A stretch of 64,000 bases of DNA, from assembly GCA_963976055.1 (NCBI GenBank), contig CAXBJB010000001.1, positions 479,844 to 543,843 on the forward strand. Reading direction: 5' to 3'. This document shows positions 7,864 to 16,155 of this stretch, piece by piece. How positions within the stretch are numbered: position 1 is the first letter of the stretch; every line of letters begins with the position of its first letter. Both the position numbers and the translations under genes were made by a program. This DNA is from UBA1479 sp963976055 (GTDB lineage: Bacteria > Pseudomonadota > Alphaproteobacteria > Rhodospirillales > Casp-alpha2). The notes under the pieces were generated by a model. The model did not search any database. It was not told the DNA's origin and saw only the letters and a program-made list of their open reading frames with translations.

Positions 7864-8547
7864 GTGAATGCCGACCTGCCGCATCTTCTTGTCGTTGACG
7901 ACGACGGCCGCCTGCGCGACCTGCTGAGCCGCTTTCTGACCGAGAACGGTTTTGTCGTGGTCACCGCGGCCGATGCGGCCCAGGCGCGCAGCCGGCTTAG
8001 CCATTTCGATTTCGACGCGGTGATTTTGGACCTGATGATGCCGGGAGAAACAGGTTTGGAATTCGCGCGCGACCTGCGCACCCGGTCGGCCATTCCCATC
8101 CTGATGCTGACCGCCATGGCGGAAACCGAGGACCGCATTTCGGGCCTGGAAGGCGGTGCCGACGACTATGTGATCAAGCCGTTCGAGCCGCGTGAGCTGC
8201 TTTTGCGCATCCGCAACATCATGAAGCGCGCCCCTCAGGCCCAGGCCCCCGGGGACGACCTTCATCTCGGCGATTTTCTGTTCCGCCGTGACCGGGGCGA
8301 ACTGCTGCGGGGTGGGCGCCCCGTGCGCCTGACCGATCTGGAGGCCGGATTGTTGTGCGCGCTCGCCGCGCGCCCGGGCGACGTGCTGACCCGCGACGAC
8401 CTGATCGCCCGCACGGGGGCGGCCGGTGGCGGGCGTGCCGTCGATGTACAGGTCACCCGTCTTCGCCGTAAGATCGAACCCGATCCCCGCGATCCCCGCT
8501 ATCTGCAGACCGTGCGGGGCAAGGGCTATGTTCTGCGCCCCGATTGA
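7864..8547 (+). CDS. petR: OmpR/PhoB-type response regulator, PetR-like
   Basis: A 227-residue DNA-binding response regulator. The receiver domain has VVDDD near residue 10, phospho-acceptor Asp56 in LDLMMPG, TAMAE near residue 84 and IKPFEP near residue 105; the C-terminal half is a winged helix ending in VQVTRLRRKIEPDPR and RGKGYVLRP. GTG at 7864 is chosen because GGGGGAG stands 8 bases before it; an ATG 21 bases earlier lacks a site. The histidine kinase gene follows after 11 bases, so this is a cognate pair. Confidence 0.87.
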   Translation: MNADLPHLLVVDDDGRLRDLLSRFLTENGFVVVTAADAAQARSRLSHFDFDAVILDLMMPGETGLEFARDLRTRSAIPILMLTAMAETEDRISGLEGGADDYVIKPFEPRELLLRIRNIMKRAPQAQAPGDDLHLGDFLFRRDRGELLRGGRPVRLTDLEAGLLCALAARPGDVLTRDDLIARTGAAGGGRAVDVQVTRLRRKIEPDPRDPRYLQTVRGKGYVLRPD

Positions 8548-8558
8548 AGACTCCGGCC

Positions 8559-9878
8559 ATGCCCCTTCAGACGACCCTCAAGAACGCCCTGCCGAAAAGC
8601 CTGCTTGGCCGCGCCCTGCTGATCATCGTCACGCCGCTGATCCTGTTGCAGGTGGTGTCGGGCCTGATCTTCTACGAAACCCATTGGGACAAGGTGTCCT
8701 ACCGCCTGGCGCGCAGCGTCGCCGGCGACGTGGCCGCCATCGTGCAACTGGTCACCGACGATCCCAGCGATGAAGGCCGCGAGCGCGCCGCCGCCCTGGC
8801 TGGCCGCAACATGGACATGTTCGTGACCTTTCTGCCGGGCGCGATTCTGTCCAACAAGGCGGTGCCGCCGGCCAATGACCTGGAAGACGTACTCGACCGC
8901 TCCATGCAGAGCTTCATCGTCAAGCCCTACCGTTTGGATTCGGAAAGTTCGGACCGCAACGTCATCATCGACGTGCAGCTTGCCGACGGCGTGCTGCGCA
9001 TCACCACCACGCGCAAGCGGCTATTCTCGACCACGGTCTATGTCTTTGTCATCTGGATGATCGGCACGTCGCTGATCCTGTTCGGGGTCGCCACCATCTT
9101 CATGCGCAATCAGGTGAAGCCGATCCGCCGTCTGGCCCGCGCGGCCGATAATTTCGGCAAAGGCAGGGACGTATCGAACTTCAAGCCCGAGGGGGCGACC
9201 GAGGTCCGTCAGGCGGCTCAGGCCTTCATGGCCATGCGCGAACGCATCCAGCGCCAGATCACCCAGCGCACGGACATGCTGTCCGGCGTGTCGCACGACC
9301 TGCGCACGCCGCTGACGCGGATGAAGCTGCAATTGGCGATGTTCAAGAACGTGGAGGGGGTCGACGATCTGTCCGCCGACGTGTCGGAAATGGAACACAT
9401 GCTGGAAGGCTATCTTGCCTTCGCCCGAGGCGAGGGCACGGAAAAACCGTCGCCGACGGACCTGGGCATGCTGCTGGAAGACGTGGTCGGTCAGGTCCGC
9501 CGCCGTGGCCGGCCCATCGATCTGCACTTGGAGGATCAATTGAACCTGCCGCTGCGGCCCAACGCCTTCAAGCGCTGCGTCACCAACCTGGTGGAGAACG
9601 CGGCGCGTTATGGCCAGCATGTGTCGGTGCGGGCGGGACAGCGGGGCGACGCCATCGAGATCACCGTGGACGACGACGGCCCCGGCATTCCCGAAGACAA
9701 GCGCGCCGAGGTGTTCCGGCCGTTCTTCCGGCTCGACGATTCCCGCAACCCGGAAACCGGCGGGGTGGGGCTGGGCCTGACCATCGCCCGCGACGTGGTG
9801 CGCAGCCACGGCGGCGAAATTCTGTTGTCGGAATCGCCGGCCGGCGGCCTGCGCGGCCGCATCCGCCTGCCCCTGTAG
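8559..9878 (+). CDS. EnvZ-type sensor histidine kinase, cognate of the PetR-like regulator
   Basis: A 439-residue inner-membrane kinase: membrane helix 1 at about residues 19-39, a periplasmic domain of roughly 115 residues, membrane helix 2 at about 157-180, HAMP, a HisKA domain with SHDLRTPLTRMK (phospho-acceptor His246), and a HATPase domain with NLVENAARYG, DDDGPGIP and GGVGLGLTIA. The short periplasmic domain shows no recognisable sensor fold. The ATG at 8559 is preferred over a TTG that overlaps the petR stop. It probably phosphorylates the regulator encoded immediately upstream. Confidence 0.9.
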   Translation: MPLQTTLKNALPKSLLGRALLIIVTPLILLQVVSGLIFYETHWDKVSYRLARSVAGDVAAIVQLVTDDPSDEGRERAAALAGRNMDMFVTFLPGAILSNKAVPPANDLEDVLDRSMQSFIVKPYRLDSESSDRNVIIDVQLADGVLRITTTRKRLFSTTVYVFVIWMIGTSLILFGVATIFMRNQVKPIRRLARAADNFGKGRDVSNFKPEGATEVRQAAQAFMAMRERIQRQITQRTDMLSGVSHDLRTPLTRMKLQLAMFKNVEGVDDLSADVSEMEHMLEGYLAFARGEGTEKPSPTDLGMLLEDVVGQVRRRGRPIDLHLEDQLNLPLRPNAFKRCVTNLVENAARYGQHVSVRAGQRGDAIEITVDDDGPGIPEDKRAEVFRPFFRLDDSRNPETGGVGLGLTIARDVVRSHGGEILLSESPAGGLRGRIRLPL

Positions 9879-9911
9879 GGTTTCCGGGCCGGGACGGCCC
9901 CGGCGGATTTC

Positions 9912-9940
9912 ATGGCAATTCCGCCGATGACATCTATAAT
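9912..9940 (+). promoter_or_regulatory. Predicted sigma-70-type promoter for the LuxR/hybrid-kinase pair
   Basis: A consensus -10 hexamer TATAAT at 9935-9940 is preceded, at 17 bases, by ATGGCA (4 of 6 to TTGACA). It lies in the 141-bp gap before the LuxR-type gene. A GC-rich stem-loop at 9884-9903 just upstream may mark the end of the preceding operon. Confidence 0.5.
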
Positions 9941-10019
9941 GGGAACAGATCAAGTAATGGTCCGATAATCGCGGCACCGCGGCCCTGGGAGGGTTCGGCT
10001 TGGTGTCTGGGGGGTGTAG

Positions 10020-10679
10020 GTGGCTGATTCCCTTCCGTCGAAAGTTCTGATTGCCGACGACCACGCCCTGTTCCGTAAGGGGCTGGGTTCGCTGTTGGAA
10101 ATCATCGATCCCGACATCACGGTCGTCGAGGCCGCGAGCTATCCGGAAGCCCTGCGCACGGCCAACGAAACCGACGACCTGGACCTCGCCCTTGTCGATC
10201 TGGGCATGCCGGGGATGGAACGGTTCGCGGGGCTTAACGCGTTGATCCGCTCCCTGAACGGCGTGCCGGTGGTCGTCGTGTCCGCCGCCGAAACGTCCGA
10301 GGAAATGAGCCTGGCCATGGACTGCGGCGCTCATGGCTACATCCCCAAGACCCTGGACAGTTCCGTGGTGGTCAATGCCGTACGCAAGGTGATCGCCGGG
10401 GAAATCTATCTGCCGCCGACGCTGCTCGACTGGGCTCCCGGCGGGGTCAAGACCGAAGGCCCCGGCGGATTGCACCTGACGCCGCGCCAGCGCGATGTCC
10501 TCAACCTCATGGCCGGCGGCAAGTCGAACAAGGAGATCGCCCGTATCCTGGGTCTCGCCGAAGGCACCATCAAGCTGCATGTCACGGGGCTTTTGAAGGT
10601 GCTCGACGCGAACAACCGGACCCAGGCGGTGATCAAGGCGGCATCGTTGGGATTGACGCAGGGCCTGGAACAGGACTGA
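10020..10679 (+). CDS. NarL/LuxR-type response regulator
   Basis: A 219-residue two-domain regulator: receiver domain with ADDHALFRKG near residues 12-21, phospho-acceptor Asp60 in LVDLGMPG, and PKTLD near residue 105; then a LuxR-type helix-turn-helix at about residues 155-212 with LTPRQRDVLNLM and NKEIARILGLAEGTIKLH. It starts with GTG. The hybrid kinase gene follows after 22 bases with its own good ribosome-binding site, so the two likely form one signalling unit. Confidence 0.88.
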   Translation: MADSLPSKVLIADDHALFRKGLGSLLEIIDPDITVVEAASYPEALRTANETDDLDLALVDLGMPGMERFAGLNALIRSLNGVPVVVVSAAETSEEMSLAMDCGAHGYIPKTLDSSVVVNAVRKVIAGEIYLPPTLLDWAPGGVKTEGPGGLHLTPRQRDVLNLMAGGKSNKEIARILGLAEGTIKLHVTGLLKVLDANNRTQAVIKAASLGLTQGLEQD

Positions 10680-10701
10680 CTGCGCCGACAAGGAGGGCGT
10701 C

Positions 10702-13356
10702 ATGAGGTCCCGCTGTTCCCGTACTGGCTATGGCACCAGAAGCCGGGAAAACAAAAATCATCCATTGAGCGCCCGCCGACGGTTCGGTGCATCGGCTGCG
10801 GCCATCGGGGTATTGCTCGCCGCGCCGCCGGCATGGGCGCAATCCGGTGAGGCGGTGGCCCACCCGGGGCCGGCGATCATGGTCGGACTGACCGTTGCGG
10901 TGGTGGCGTTCCTTGTTGGGGTGCGGCTGGGCCGTCGGCGGCGCGATCCGGCAGCCGTGGTGGCTCCCGAGGCGCAGGTGACGGATGTCCCTCGCCGCCG
11001 CGCGATGAGCGCCGCCGAACACGATGCCGAAACGGACGCCCATTACCGCATCATTTCCGAACTGACCTCGGACGTCGTCTATGCCTATGACGTCGCCCCC
11101 GACGGCCGGGTAACCTCGAAATGGCAGGTCGGCGGGATCGACGGCCTGGCCGGGCAGTCCGGGCAAAGCGACGCGCCGCTGGCCTGGCTGACCCAGATCC
11201 ATCCCGACGACGTGCCGATCCTGGAATCCCGCGACCAGCGCCTGCGCCTGGGCATTCCCTCGACCGACGAATTCCGCCTGCTGTCCGCCGACGGCCGGGT
11301 ACGCTGGCTGCGCGTCTATTCGCGCCCGGAACGGGGCACCAGCGGCGAGGTCGTGCGCGTGGTCGGTGCGGCCAAGGAGATCACCCAGGACAAGCGCTGG
11401 GAAGAAGCCCTGGCCGATTCCGAAAGCAAGCTGCAGGCGACGTCGCGTACCGCCCGGGTCGGGTATTGGGAACATTTCCCGGAGGACAACCGCACCGTCT
11501 GCTCGCCCGTCCTGTGGCGGATCTGGGGCCTGCGCCCCGGCCGCGCGGGCCCCACGGGCAAGGTCTTCCTGGACATGATCCATCCCGACGACCGACCGCG
11601 CATCGCCGCCGCCTACGAAGATCCCGTGCCCAATTGCCGGCATGAGTATCGGGTTCTTCAGCCGGACGGCACGATGCGCTATGTTTTTGAGGACCTTAGT
11701 GCCGATTTCGACGAACACGGCCGCGCACGCCGGCTGTTCGGGGTTACCCAGGACATTACCGAGCGCAAGCGGGCCGAACAGGCGCTGCGCGATTCCGAAC
11801 TGCGCTATCACGCCATTGTCGAGGATCAGACGGAGCTGATCCGGCGCTGCACCCCCGACGGGGTCCGGACCTTCGTCAATGAAGCCTATTGCCAATATTA
11901 TGGTGTGCCCCGCGAACAGCTGATCGGCCGGCCCGTCGGCTCGGAACTGAGCGACGGCGAAGCCGCCCTGCGCCAAGCCATCATCCGCCGTATCGGCCCG
12001 AAAAATCCGATTGAGGAAAACCTCCATCGGGTGATCGGACACGACGGTAAGGTCAGTTGGCAGCAATGGACCGAACGCGCGGTGTTCGACGACGACGGGC
12101 GGATGGTGGAAATCCAGGGCGTCGGCCGCGATGTCACGGCCACGAAAGAGGCCGAGGAAATGCTGGCCGAGGCCAAGGACGCCGCCGAACTGGCGAGTGC
12201 CGCCAAGTCGCGCTTCCTGGCCGCCGCCAGCCACGATTTGCGTCAGCCCCTGCAGGCGCTGGCCATGTTCGTCAACGTGTTGTCGGAACGGGACCTGGAC
12301 GACAAGGCGAAGCAGCTTATCAACCGCATCAGCGACTGTTCGGACGCCCTGGAACGCCTGCTCGGTTCATTGCTCGACATCTCGAAACTGGACGCCGGGC
12401 TGTTCGTGCCGCAGCGGCGCGATTTCAACCTGGGTGCCGTGCTGGAACGCCTGTGTTCGGAAATCCGTCCCCTGGCCGAGGAAAAGGGCCTGCGGCTCAA
12501 CATGGTGCCCTGCGCACTTCTGGTCGACAGCGATCCGGGCCTGCTCGACCGCCTGCTGCGCAATCTTTTGACCAACGCCGTGCGCCATACGGAAACCGGC
12601 AAGATCCTGGTCGGCTGCCGGCGTGCCGGGAACTGTGTGCGGGTCGAGGTCTGGGATACGGGCGTCGGTATCCCCGAGGACCAGTTGGAGATGATCTTCG
12701 AGGAGTTCCACCAGGTCGGCAATCCGGCGCGCGACCGGCGCGAGGGACTGGGCCTGGGGCTTGCCATCGTGCAGCGCCTGTCCAATCTGCTCGACCATCC
12801 CGTGGACGTGCGGTCATGGGTGGGGCAGGGGTCGCGGTTTGCCGTCAGCCTGCCGCTGGCCGGCGACCATGCGCCTGCGGAAATGACCCTGCCGGCGGAT
12901 GAGCATCCCGATGTGACGGGGGCCGTGGTGGTCGGCATTGATGACGAGGCCGACATTCGCGACGCGCTGGGATTGCTGCTGACCGGATGGGGGTATGACG
13001 CCTTGGTCGCCGGCTCGGCGGTCGAGGCGATCGCCAAGCTGGAGCAGGAACGCAAGCAGCCGGAACTGGTGGTCGCCGATTACCGGCTCAAGCTAGGCCA
13101 TACGGGGGCCGACGCGATTTTGGCCATCCGCCACGTCTGGGGCGGCGACGTGCCGGGGTTCCTGCTGACCGGCGACACGGGCCCGGACCGCCTGCGCGAG
13201 GCGGCGGCCAGCGGTTTCGAGGTCATGCACAAGCCGGTCCAGCCCGAAAAACTGCGCCTGATGGTCGCGGAATCGATCGCCTACGCCCGCCGGGTGGCGG
13301 CAATCGAGGCGCGCGCCCGCGCGCTGGAAAAAGACGAGATGGAACGCCAGGTCTGA
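10702..13356 (+). CDS. Hybrid sensor histidine kinase with three PAS domains and a C-terminal receiver
   Basis: An 884-residue protein. A hydrophobic segment at about residues 29-46 ending PPAWAQ looks like a signal sequence, and a second at about 57-75 would anchor it with the rest in the cytoplasm. PAS domains lie near 113-228, 240-355 and 362-485 (each ends in a DIT- or DVT-type PAC segment), HisKA near 500-565 with His511 in SHDLRQPLQAL, HATPase near 610-720, and a receiver near 735-860 with Asp793 in VADYRL. The HDLRQPLQAL box is typical of hybrid kinases that signal to LuxR-type regulators. AAGGAGG precedes the ATG. Confidence 0.9.
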   Translation: MRSRCSRTGYGTRSRENKNHPLSARRRFGASAAAIGVLLAAPPAWAQSGEAVAHPGPAIMVGLTVAVVAFLVGVRLGRRRRDPAAVVAPEAQVTDVPRRRAMSAAEHDAETDAHYRIISELTSDVVYAYDVAPDGRVTSKWQVGGIDGLAGQSGQSDAPLAWLTQIHPDDVPILESRDQRLRLGIPSTDEFRLLSADGRVRWLRVYSRPERGTSGEVVRVVGAAKEITQDKRWEEALADSESKLQATSRTARVGYWEHFPEDNRTVCSPVLWRIWGLRPGRAGPTGKVFLDMIHPDDRPRIAAAYEDPVPNCRHEYRVLQPDGTMRYVFEDLSADFDEHGRARRLFGVTQDITERKRAEQALRDSELRYHAIVEDQTELIRRCTPDGVRTFVNEAYCQYYGVPREQLIGRPVGSELSDGEAALRQAIIRRIGPKNPIEENLHRVIGHDGKVSWQQWTERAVFDDDGRMVEIQGVGRDVTATKEAEEMLAEAKDAAELASAAKSRFLAAASHDLRQPLQALAMFVNVLSERDLDDKAKQLINRISDCSDALERLLGSLLDISKLDAGLFVPQRRDFNLGAVLERLCSEIRPLAEEKGLRLNMVPCALLVDSDPGLLDRLLRNLLTNAVRHTETGKILVGCRRAGNCVRVEVWDTGVGIPEDQLEMIFEEFHQVGNPARDRREGLGLGLAIVQRLSNLLDHPVDVRSWVGQGSRFAVSLPLAGDHAPAEMTLPADEHPDVTGAVVVGIDDEADIRDALGLLLTGWGYDALVAGSAVEAIAKLEQERKQPELVVADYRLKLGHTGADAILAIRHVWGGDVPGFLLTGDTGPDRLREAAASGFEVMHKPVQPEKLRLMVAESIAYARRVAAIEARARALEKDEMERQV

Positions 13357-13372
13357 GGGGCGGCCGCAGGTC

Positions 13373-13726
13373 TCAGAACAGCCGACCGCCGTTAGGGACA
13401 TTGAGGTCCGGGTGGATCAGCACGACCTCGCCGTCTGCGTCGGGAAACCCAAGGACCAGCACTTCCGACATGAACTTGCCGATCTGCTTTGACGGAAAAT
13501 TGACGACGCCCGCGACCTGGCGTCCGACCAGGCCGTCCGGCGTGTAGTGGCGGGTGATCTGAGCCGAGGTCTTGCGCTCGCCGATGTCCGGGCCGAAATC
13601 GACCCACAGCTTGATGGCCGGGCGGCGGGCCTCGGGAAAAGGTTCGGCGCGGACGATCGTCCCGACGCGGATATCCACGGCCAGGAAATCGTCGAAGGCG
13701 ATCTGCGGGGTCGGGCTTTCGGGCAT
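13373..13726 (-). CDS. csaA: CsaA-like tRNA-binding domain protein
   Basis: A 117-residue single-domain protein of the OB-fold tRNA-binding family (EMAP II/Trbp111/CsaA type), described as a secretion-related chaperone in Bacillus and as a dimeric tRNA binder. Recognisable segments are DFLAVDIRVGTI near residues 13-24, the QITRHYT stretch near 56-62 and VNFPSKQIGKFMSEVLVLG near 74-92. The ATG at 13726 has GGAGA upstream and fits the family length of about 110; an earlier in-frame ATG would add 22 atypical residues. Confidence 0.86.
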   Translation of the reverse strand: MPESPTPQIAFDDFLAVDIRVGTIVRAEPFPEARRPAIKLWVDFGPDIGERKTSAQITRHYTPDGLVGRQVAGVVNFPSKQIGKFMSEVLVLGFPDADGEVVLIHPDLNVPNGGRLF

Positions 13727-13772
13727 GGAACGTCTCCTTCGGCCCGGAAATTTATCGCTCCCGCCCCGCCAT

Positions 13773-13820
13773 GCAATAAAAAAGGTTGGCAATAAAAAAG
13801 GCAGGCAACAAAAAAGGCCG
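13773..13820. repeat. Three tandem 16-bp repeats, GCAAYAAAAAAGGNNG
   Basis: Copies at 13773-13788, 13789-13804 and 13805-13820 read GCAATAAAAAAGGTTG, GCAATAAAAAAGGCAG and GCAACAAAAAAGGCCG. The third runs into the phasin terminator stem and supplies its T-tract on the minus strand. It looks like duplication of a terminator tail, placing three T6 tracts in a row for minus-strand transcripts. Confidence 0.85.
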
Positions 13821-13837
13821 CCCCTTGGGGCGGCCTT
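13809..13837 (-). terminator. Intrinsic terminator of the phasin gene
   Basis: An 11-bp perfect stem, AAGGCCGCCCC with GGGGCGGCCTT, with a two-base apex (13814-13837), followed on the minus strand by a T-tract. It lies 22 bases after the phasin stop codon. On the plus strand the stem is followed only by TCTTCG, so it acts mainly in the phasin direction. Confidence 0.85.
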
Positions 13838-13859
13838 CTTCGAAAGACGGAAAAGCCGA

Positions 13860-14363
13860 TTACTTGGTTTTGGCTTTGCTCATCTGACCCTTCATTTCGT
13901 CGAAGGCTTCGGCGATGCGGGCGTTGATCACCTTAACGGCGGCGTCGTTGGCTTTGGTGACGACATCCGTGACCTTCTTGGAGTTGGCCAGGGAGGATTC
14001 GAAAGCGGCCTTGCACAGGTCCAATTCCTTGGCCGCCAAGTCCTGCGGGGAAGAAACCTTACCCAGGGATTCCGCGGCGGTGCTGGCCTGATCGAACGCG
14101 GCCTTGAACAGTTCGGCTTGCTTCTGGGCCGCGGCCTGAACGCCTTCGAAGGCGGCCTGGCTGGCTTTGTTCAGGGCTTCAAGATTCTTGCGCTGGATGT
14201 CCATCACGGCATTGACGTCGATGGTTTCCATGGAGCCGCCCTTCATCGCCTTCATGACCTGATCGGACATTTTGGCGGGGTCGAAGTCGGCATAGATCTT
14301 GGTGAAATCGGCAGCCCAGGCGGGGAAGCCATTTTTGTCGAGCTTGAACATATCGGCGTACAT
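13860..14363 (-). CDS. Phasin family protein (polyhydroxyalkanoate granule-associated)
   Basis: A 167-residue, mostly helical, Ala/Lys-rich amphipathic protein with FDPAKMSDQVMKAMKG near its N terminus and long heptad-like stretches through residues 60-160, ending QMSKAKTK. Phasins coat the surface of polyhydroxyalkanoate granules and control their number and size. The ATG at 14363 follows GGAGG by a usual distance; the longer frame adds 24 non-phasin residues. It has its own terminator, TGCA-type palindromes upstream, and a divergently organised TetR gene nearby on the same strand. No PHA synthase gene lies in the window. Confidence 0.85.
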   Translation of the reverse strand: MYADMFKLDKNGFPAWAADFTKIYADFDPAKMSDQVMKAMKGGSMETIDVNAVMDIQRKNLEALNKASQAAFEGVQAAAQKQAELFKAAFDQASTAAESLGKVSSPQDLAAKELDLCKAAFESSLANSKKVTDVVTKANDAAVKVINARIAEAFDEMKGQMSKAKTK

Positions 14364-14425
14364 TTGGTCGGTCCTCCATTGGAGCGCGAAAGGGAATATG
14401 CGTCGTGCACATGCAGCATTTTTGC

Positions 14426-14434
14426 TGCACTGCA
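14426..14434. promoter_or_regulatory. TGCA-C-TGCA site upstream of the phasin gene
   Basis: An odd palindrome with TGCA arms around one base, 63 bases from the phasin start. It shares its core with the longer site at 14482-14496. PhaR-type repressors of phasin genes in alphaproteobacteria bind TGC/GCA-rich palindromes, so this is a plausible PhaR operator. Confidence 0.5.
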
Positions 14435-14442
14435 ACAGTGAT

Positions 14443-14452
14443 GCATATATGC
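14443..14452. promoter_or_regulatory. Palindrome GCATATATGC in the phasin promoter region
   Basis: A perfect 10-bp palindrome between the two TGCA-N-TGCA sites. Its AT core could be part of a -10 region on the minus strand or a third, degenerate binding site. Confidence 0.35.
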
Positions 14453-14481
14453 GACTGATGGAGGATGTGAGTCAAGTCTTA

Positions 14482-14496
14482 TATTGCAGTGCAATA
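14482..14496. promoter_or_regulatory. Perfect palindrome TATTGCA-G-TGCAATA, candidate PhaR operator
   Basis: A 15-base palindrome about 120 bases before the phasin start and 12 bases after the end of the TetR gene. Its centre is 59 bases from the centre of the related site at 14426-14434, so a repressor bound at both could bridge the promoter. Confidence 0.55.
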
Positions 14497-14507
14497 AAAA
14501 AAGAAGC

Positions 14508-15200
14508 CTAGGCCCGGGGGGCTTCGGCTGTTTCCTCGTGGCGGCCCTGCTTCGGGCGGACCCGGTCGAGAAACCGTACTGCCGTTTCGGCCCGGCGCAG
14601 TCCCTTGTCGAGCGCCGCCATGGTCTTTGCCTGATCGGCGCCGTCGTCGCCCAGCCACACCCGGAAGGCGTCGGCATAGACCAGGGCCAGACCCTTGGCG
14701 CGCAGCAGCCCGCAGGGCCCCGAGGCGTCGATGCCGGCGGCCGCAAGCACCCGGGTCATGGTCCGCGCCATGCGCGGCAGGAACCGCAGCGCCGCCGGAT
14801 CGCAGAGCGAATCCTTGGCGATCTCGGCCATGGCGGCCCGGTGGGGGGCGAGCGCGTCGAACCGTTCCATCAGAAGGTCGAACAGGCGATCGCGGATGCC
14901 GATGCCCGCGTCGCCCGAGGCCGCATGGGCGTCGGCGGCGGCCAGCATCTGTGCATCGATACGGTCCTGGAACGCGTTGACGATGTCGTACTTGGTGGGA
15001 AAGGGGATCAGTATATCGGACAGCGGCACCCCAGCATCGGCGGCCACGTCGGCCAGGGAGAGCCGCCGCCAGCCGTCCCGCGCGACCCGTGCCATGGCGG
15101 CGTCGATCACGGAGTCCCGCGGATCGCCCGGGGACGCGGTCTTCGCCTTGCTTTTGCCGCTTGCCTTGCCTGAGGTCGTACCTTGGGGCCGCTTGGCCAT
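14508..15200 (-). CDS. TetR family transcriptional regulator (COQ9-like C-terminal domain)
   Basis: A 230-residue regulator with a basic, Lys/Gly/Ser-rich N-terminal tail of about 25 residues, then a TetR helix-turn-helix near residues 28-75 (LSLADVAADAGVPLSDI followed by FPTKYDIV). The C-terminal half, with WLGDDGADQAKTMAALDKGL near residues 182-201, resembles the COQ9/TetR group. GGAGG precedes the ATG. It ends 12 bases from the palindrome at 14482-14496, upstream of the phasin gene on the same strand; a regulatory link to that gene is possible but not shown. Confidence 0.82.
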   Translation of the reverse strand: MAKRPQGTTSGKASGKSKAKTASPGDPRDSVIDAAMARVARDGWRRLSLADVAADAGVPLSDILIPFPTKYDIVNAFQDRIDAQMLAAADAHAASGDAGIGIRDRLFDLLMERFDALAPHRAAMAEIAKDSLCDPAALRFLPRMARTMTRVLAAAGIDASGPCGLLRAKGLALVYADAFRVWLGDDGADQAKTMAALDKGLRRAETAVRFLDRVRPKQGRHEETAEAPRA

Positions 15201-15272
15201 GGCGGAGCCTCCTTACCTGCGCTTTTCATTATGTAGGAAGGATCGGCGGAAATGCCAGCCGGATCGCGGCGG

Positions 15273-16124
15273 CTATTCCGCCAGTTCGCGGGACCGCCTG
15301 GCGGCGGCGGCGACGCAATCGGTCACCAAATCGCCCAGGGGGCCATTGGCGGGGTCGTCCTTGTTGGGATCGCCGCCCATCAGGACCGTCAGTCCGGCCG
15401 CAGTGGTGCCGCCGGGGCTGGTCACGTTGCGGCGCAGGATTTCCGGCGTGTCCGTGGCGGCGCGGTGCAGCAGCTCGCCCGCGCCCTCGACCGTTGCCCG
15501 GGCCAGCGAATCCGCGAGATCTGCCGGCAGGCCCGCTGCGCGGCCCGCCCGGGCCAGGCATTCGACCATATGAAAGACATAGGCCGGACCGCTGCCGGAC
15601 AGGCCGGTGACCGCATGCAGCAGGTCTTCGTCCTCGACCCAATGAACCTGGCCGACGGCGGTCAGAAGATCGTGGCACAGCTTCTGCTGGGCGTCGGTGA
15701 CGCGGGCGTTGGCGCAGGCGACGCTGACCCCCCGGCCGACGGCGGCCGGGGTATTGGGCATGGCGCGGACGACCGCCGCGACTTCGCCCAGGTAATCCTC
15801 GAACAAGGCGATGGGCGTGCCGGCGGCGATGGACAGGAACACGGTCGCCGGCCCGGCGAACGGAAGATAGTCGGGAACGACGTCGGCCATGACCTGCGGC
15901 TTGACGGCGAACATCACCAGTTCGGGCAGGAAATCCGGGGGCAGGTCGTCCGCCACGGCGGCGACGGTGACGCCGTGATCGCGGGCCAGGACCGAGGCGC
16001 TGTCGGGGTTGGGTTCGACGACGAAGATGTCGGTCGCCGGAATGCCGCGGCCGATCCATCCGGCCATCAGGGCGCCGCCCATCTTGCCGCCGCCGACAAC
16101 CAACAAGGGATGGGCGGCCGTCAT
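15273..16124 (-). CDS. proC: Pyrroline-5-carboxylate reductase
   Basis: A 283-residue NAD(P)H-dependent enzyme that makes proline in the last biosynthetic step. The Rossmann motif VGGGKMGGALMAGW spans residues 10-23, and the family signature TGLSGSGPAYVFHMVE falls near residues 174-189. Length is close to the usual 270-280. It lies 31 bases downstream of the ybjN-like gene on the same strand and is separated from the TetR gene, so it may be transcribed with ybjN. Confidence 0.95.
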   Translation of the reverse strand: MTAAHPLLVVGGGKMGGALMAGWIGRGIPATDIFVVEPNPDSASVLARDHGVTVAAVADDLPPDFLPELVMFAVKPQVMADVVPDYLPFAGPATVFLSIAAGTPIALFEDYLGEVAAVVRAMPNTPAAVGRGVSVACANARVTDAQQKLCHDLLTAVGQVHWVEDEDLLHAVTGLSGSGPAYVFHMVECLARAGRAAGLPADLADSLARATVEGAGELLHRAATDTPEILRRNVTSPGGTTAAGLTVLMGGDPNKDDPANGPLGDLVTDCVAAAARRSRELAE

Positions 16125-16155
16125 GGCAGGGCTCCTTCGATCCTGCGGGGCGGGA

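Noticed and set aside
7259..8547. PetP/PetR-like genes considered as direct regulators of petABC in this window
   Set aside because: The names come from R. capsulatus, where the genes lie next to petABC. Here they are 27 kb apart, and no shared site was found.
13773..13820. Three tandem repeats considered as a CRISPR array
   Set aside because: Repeats are directly adjacent with no spacers, 16 bases long, and no cas genes are present.
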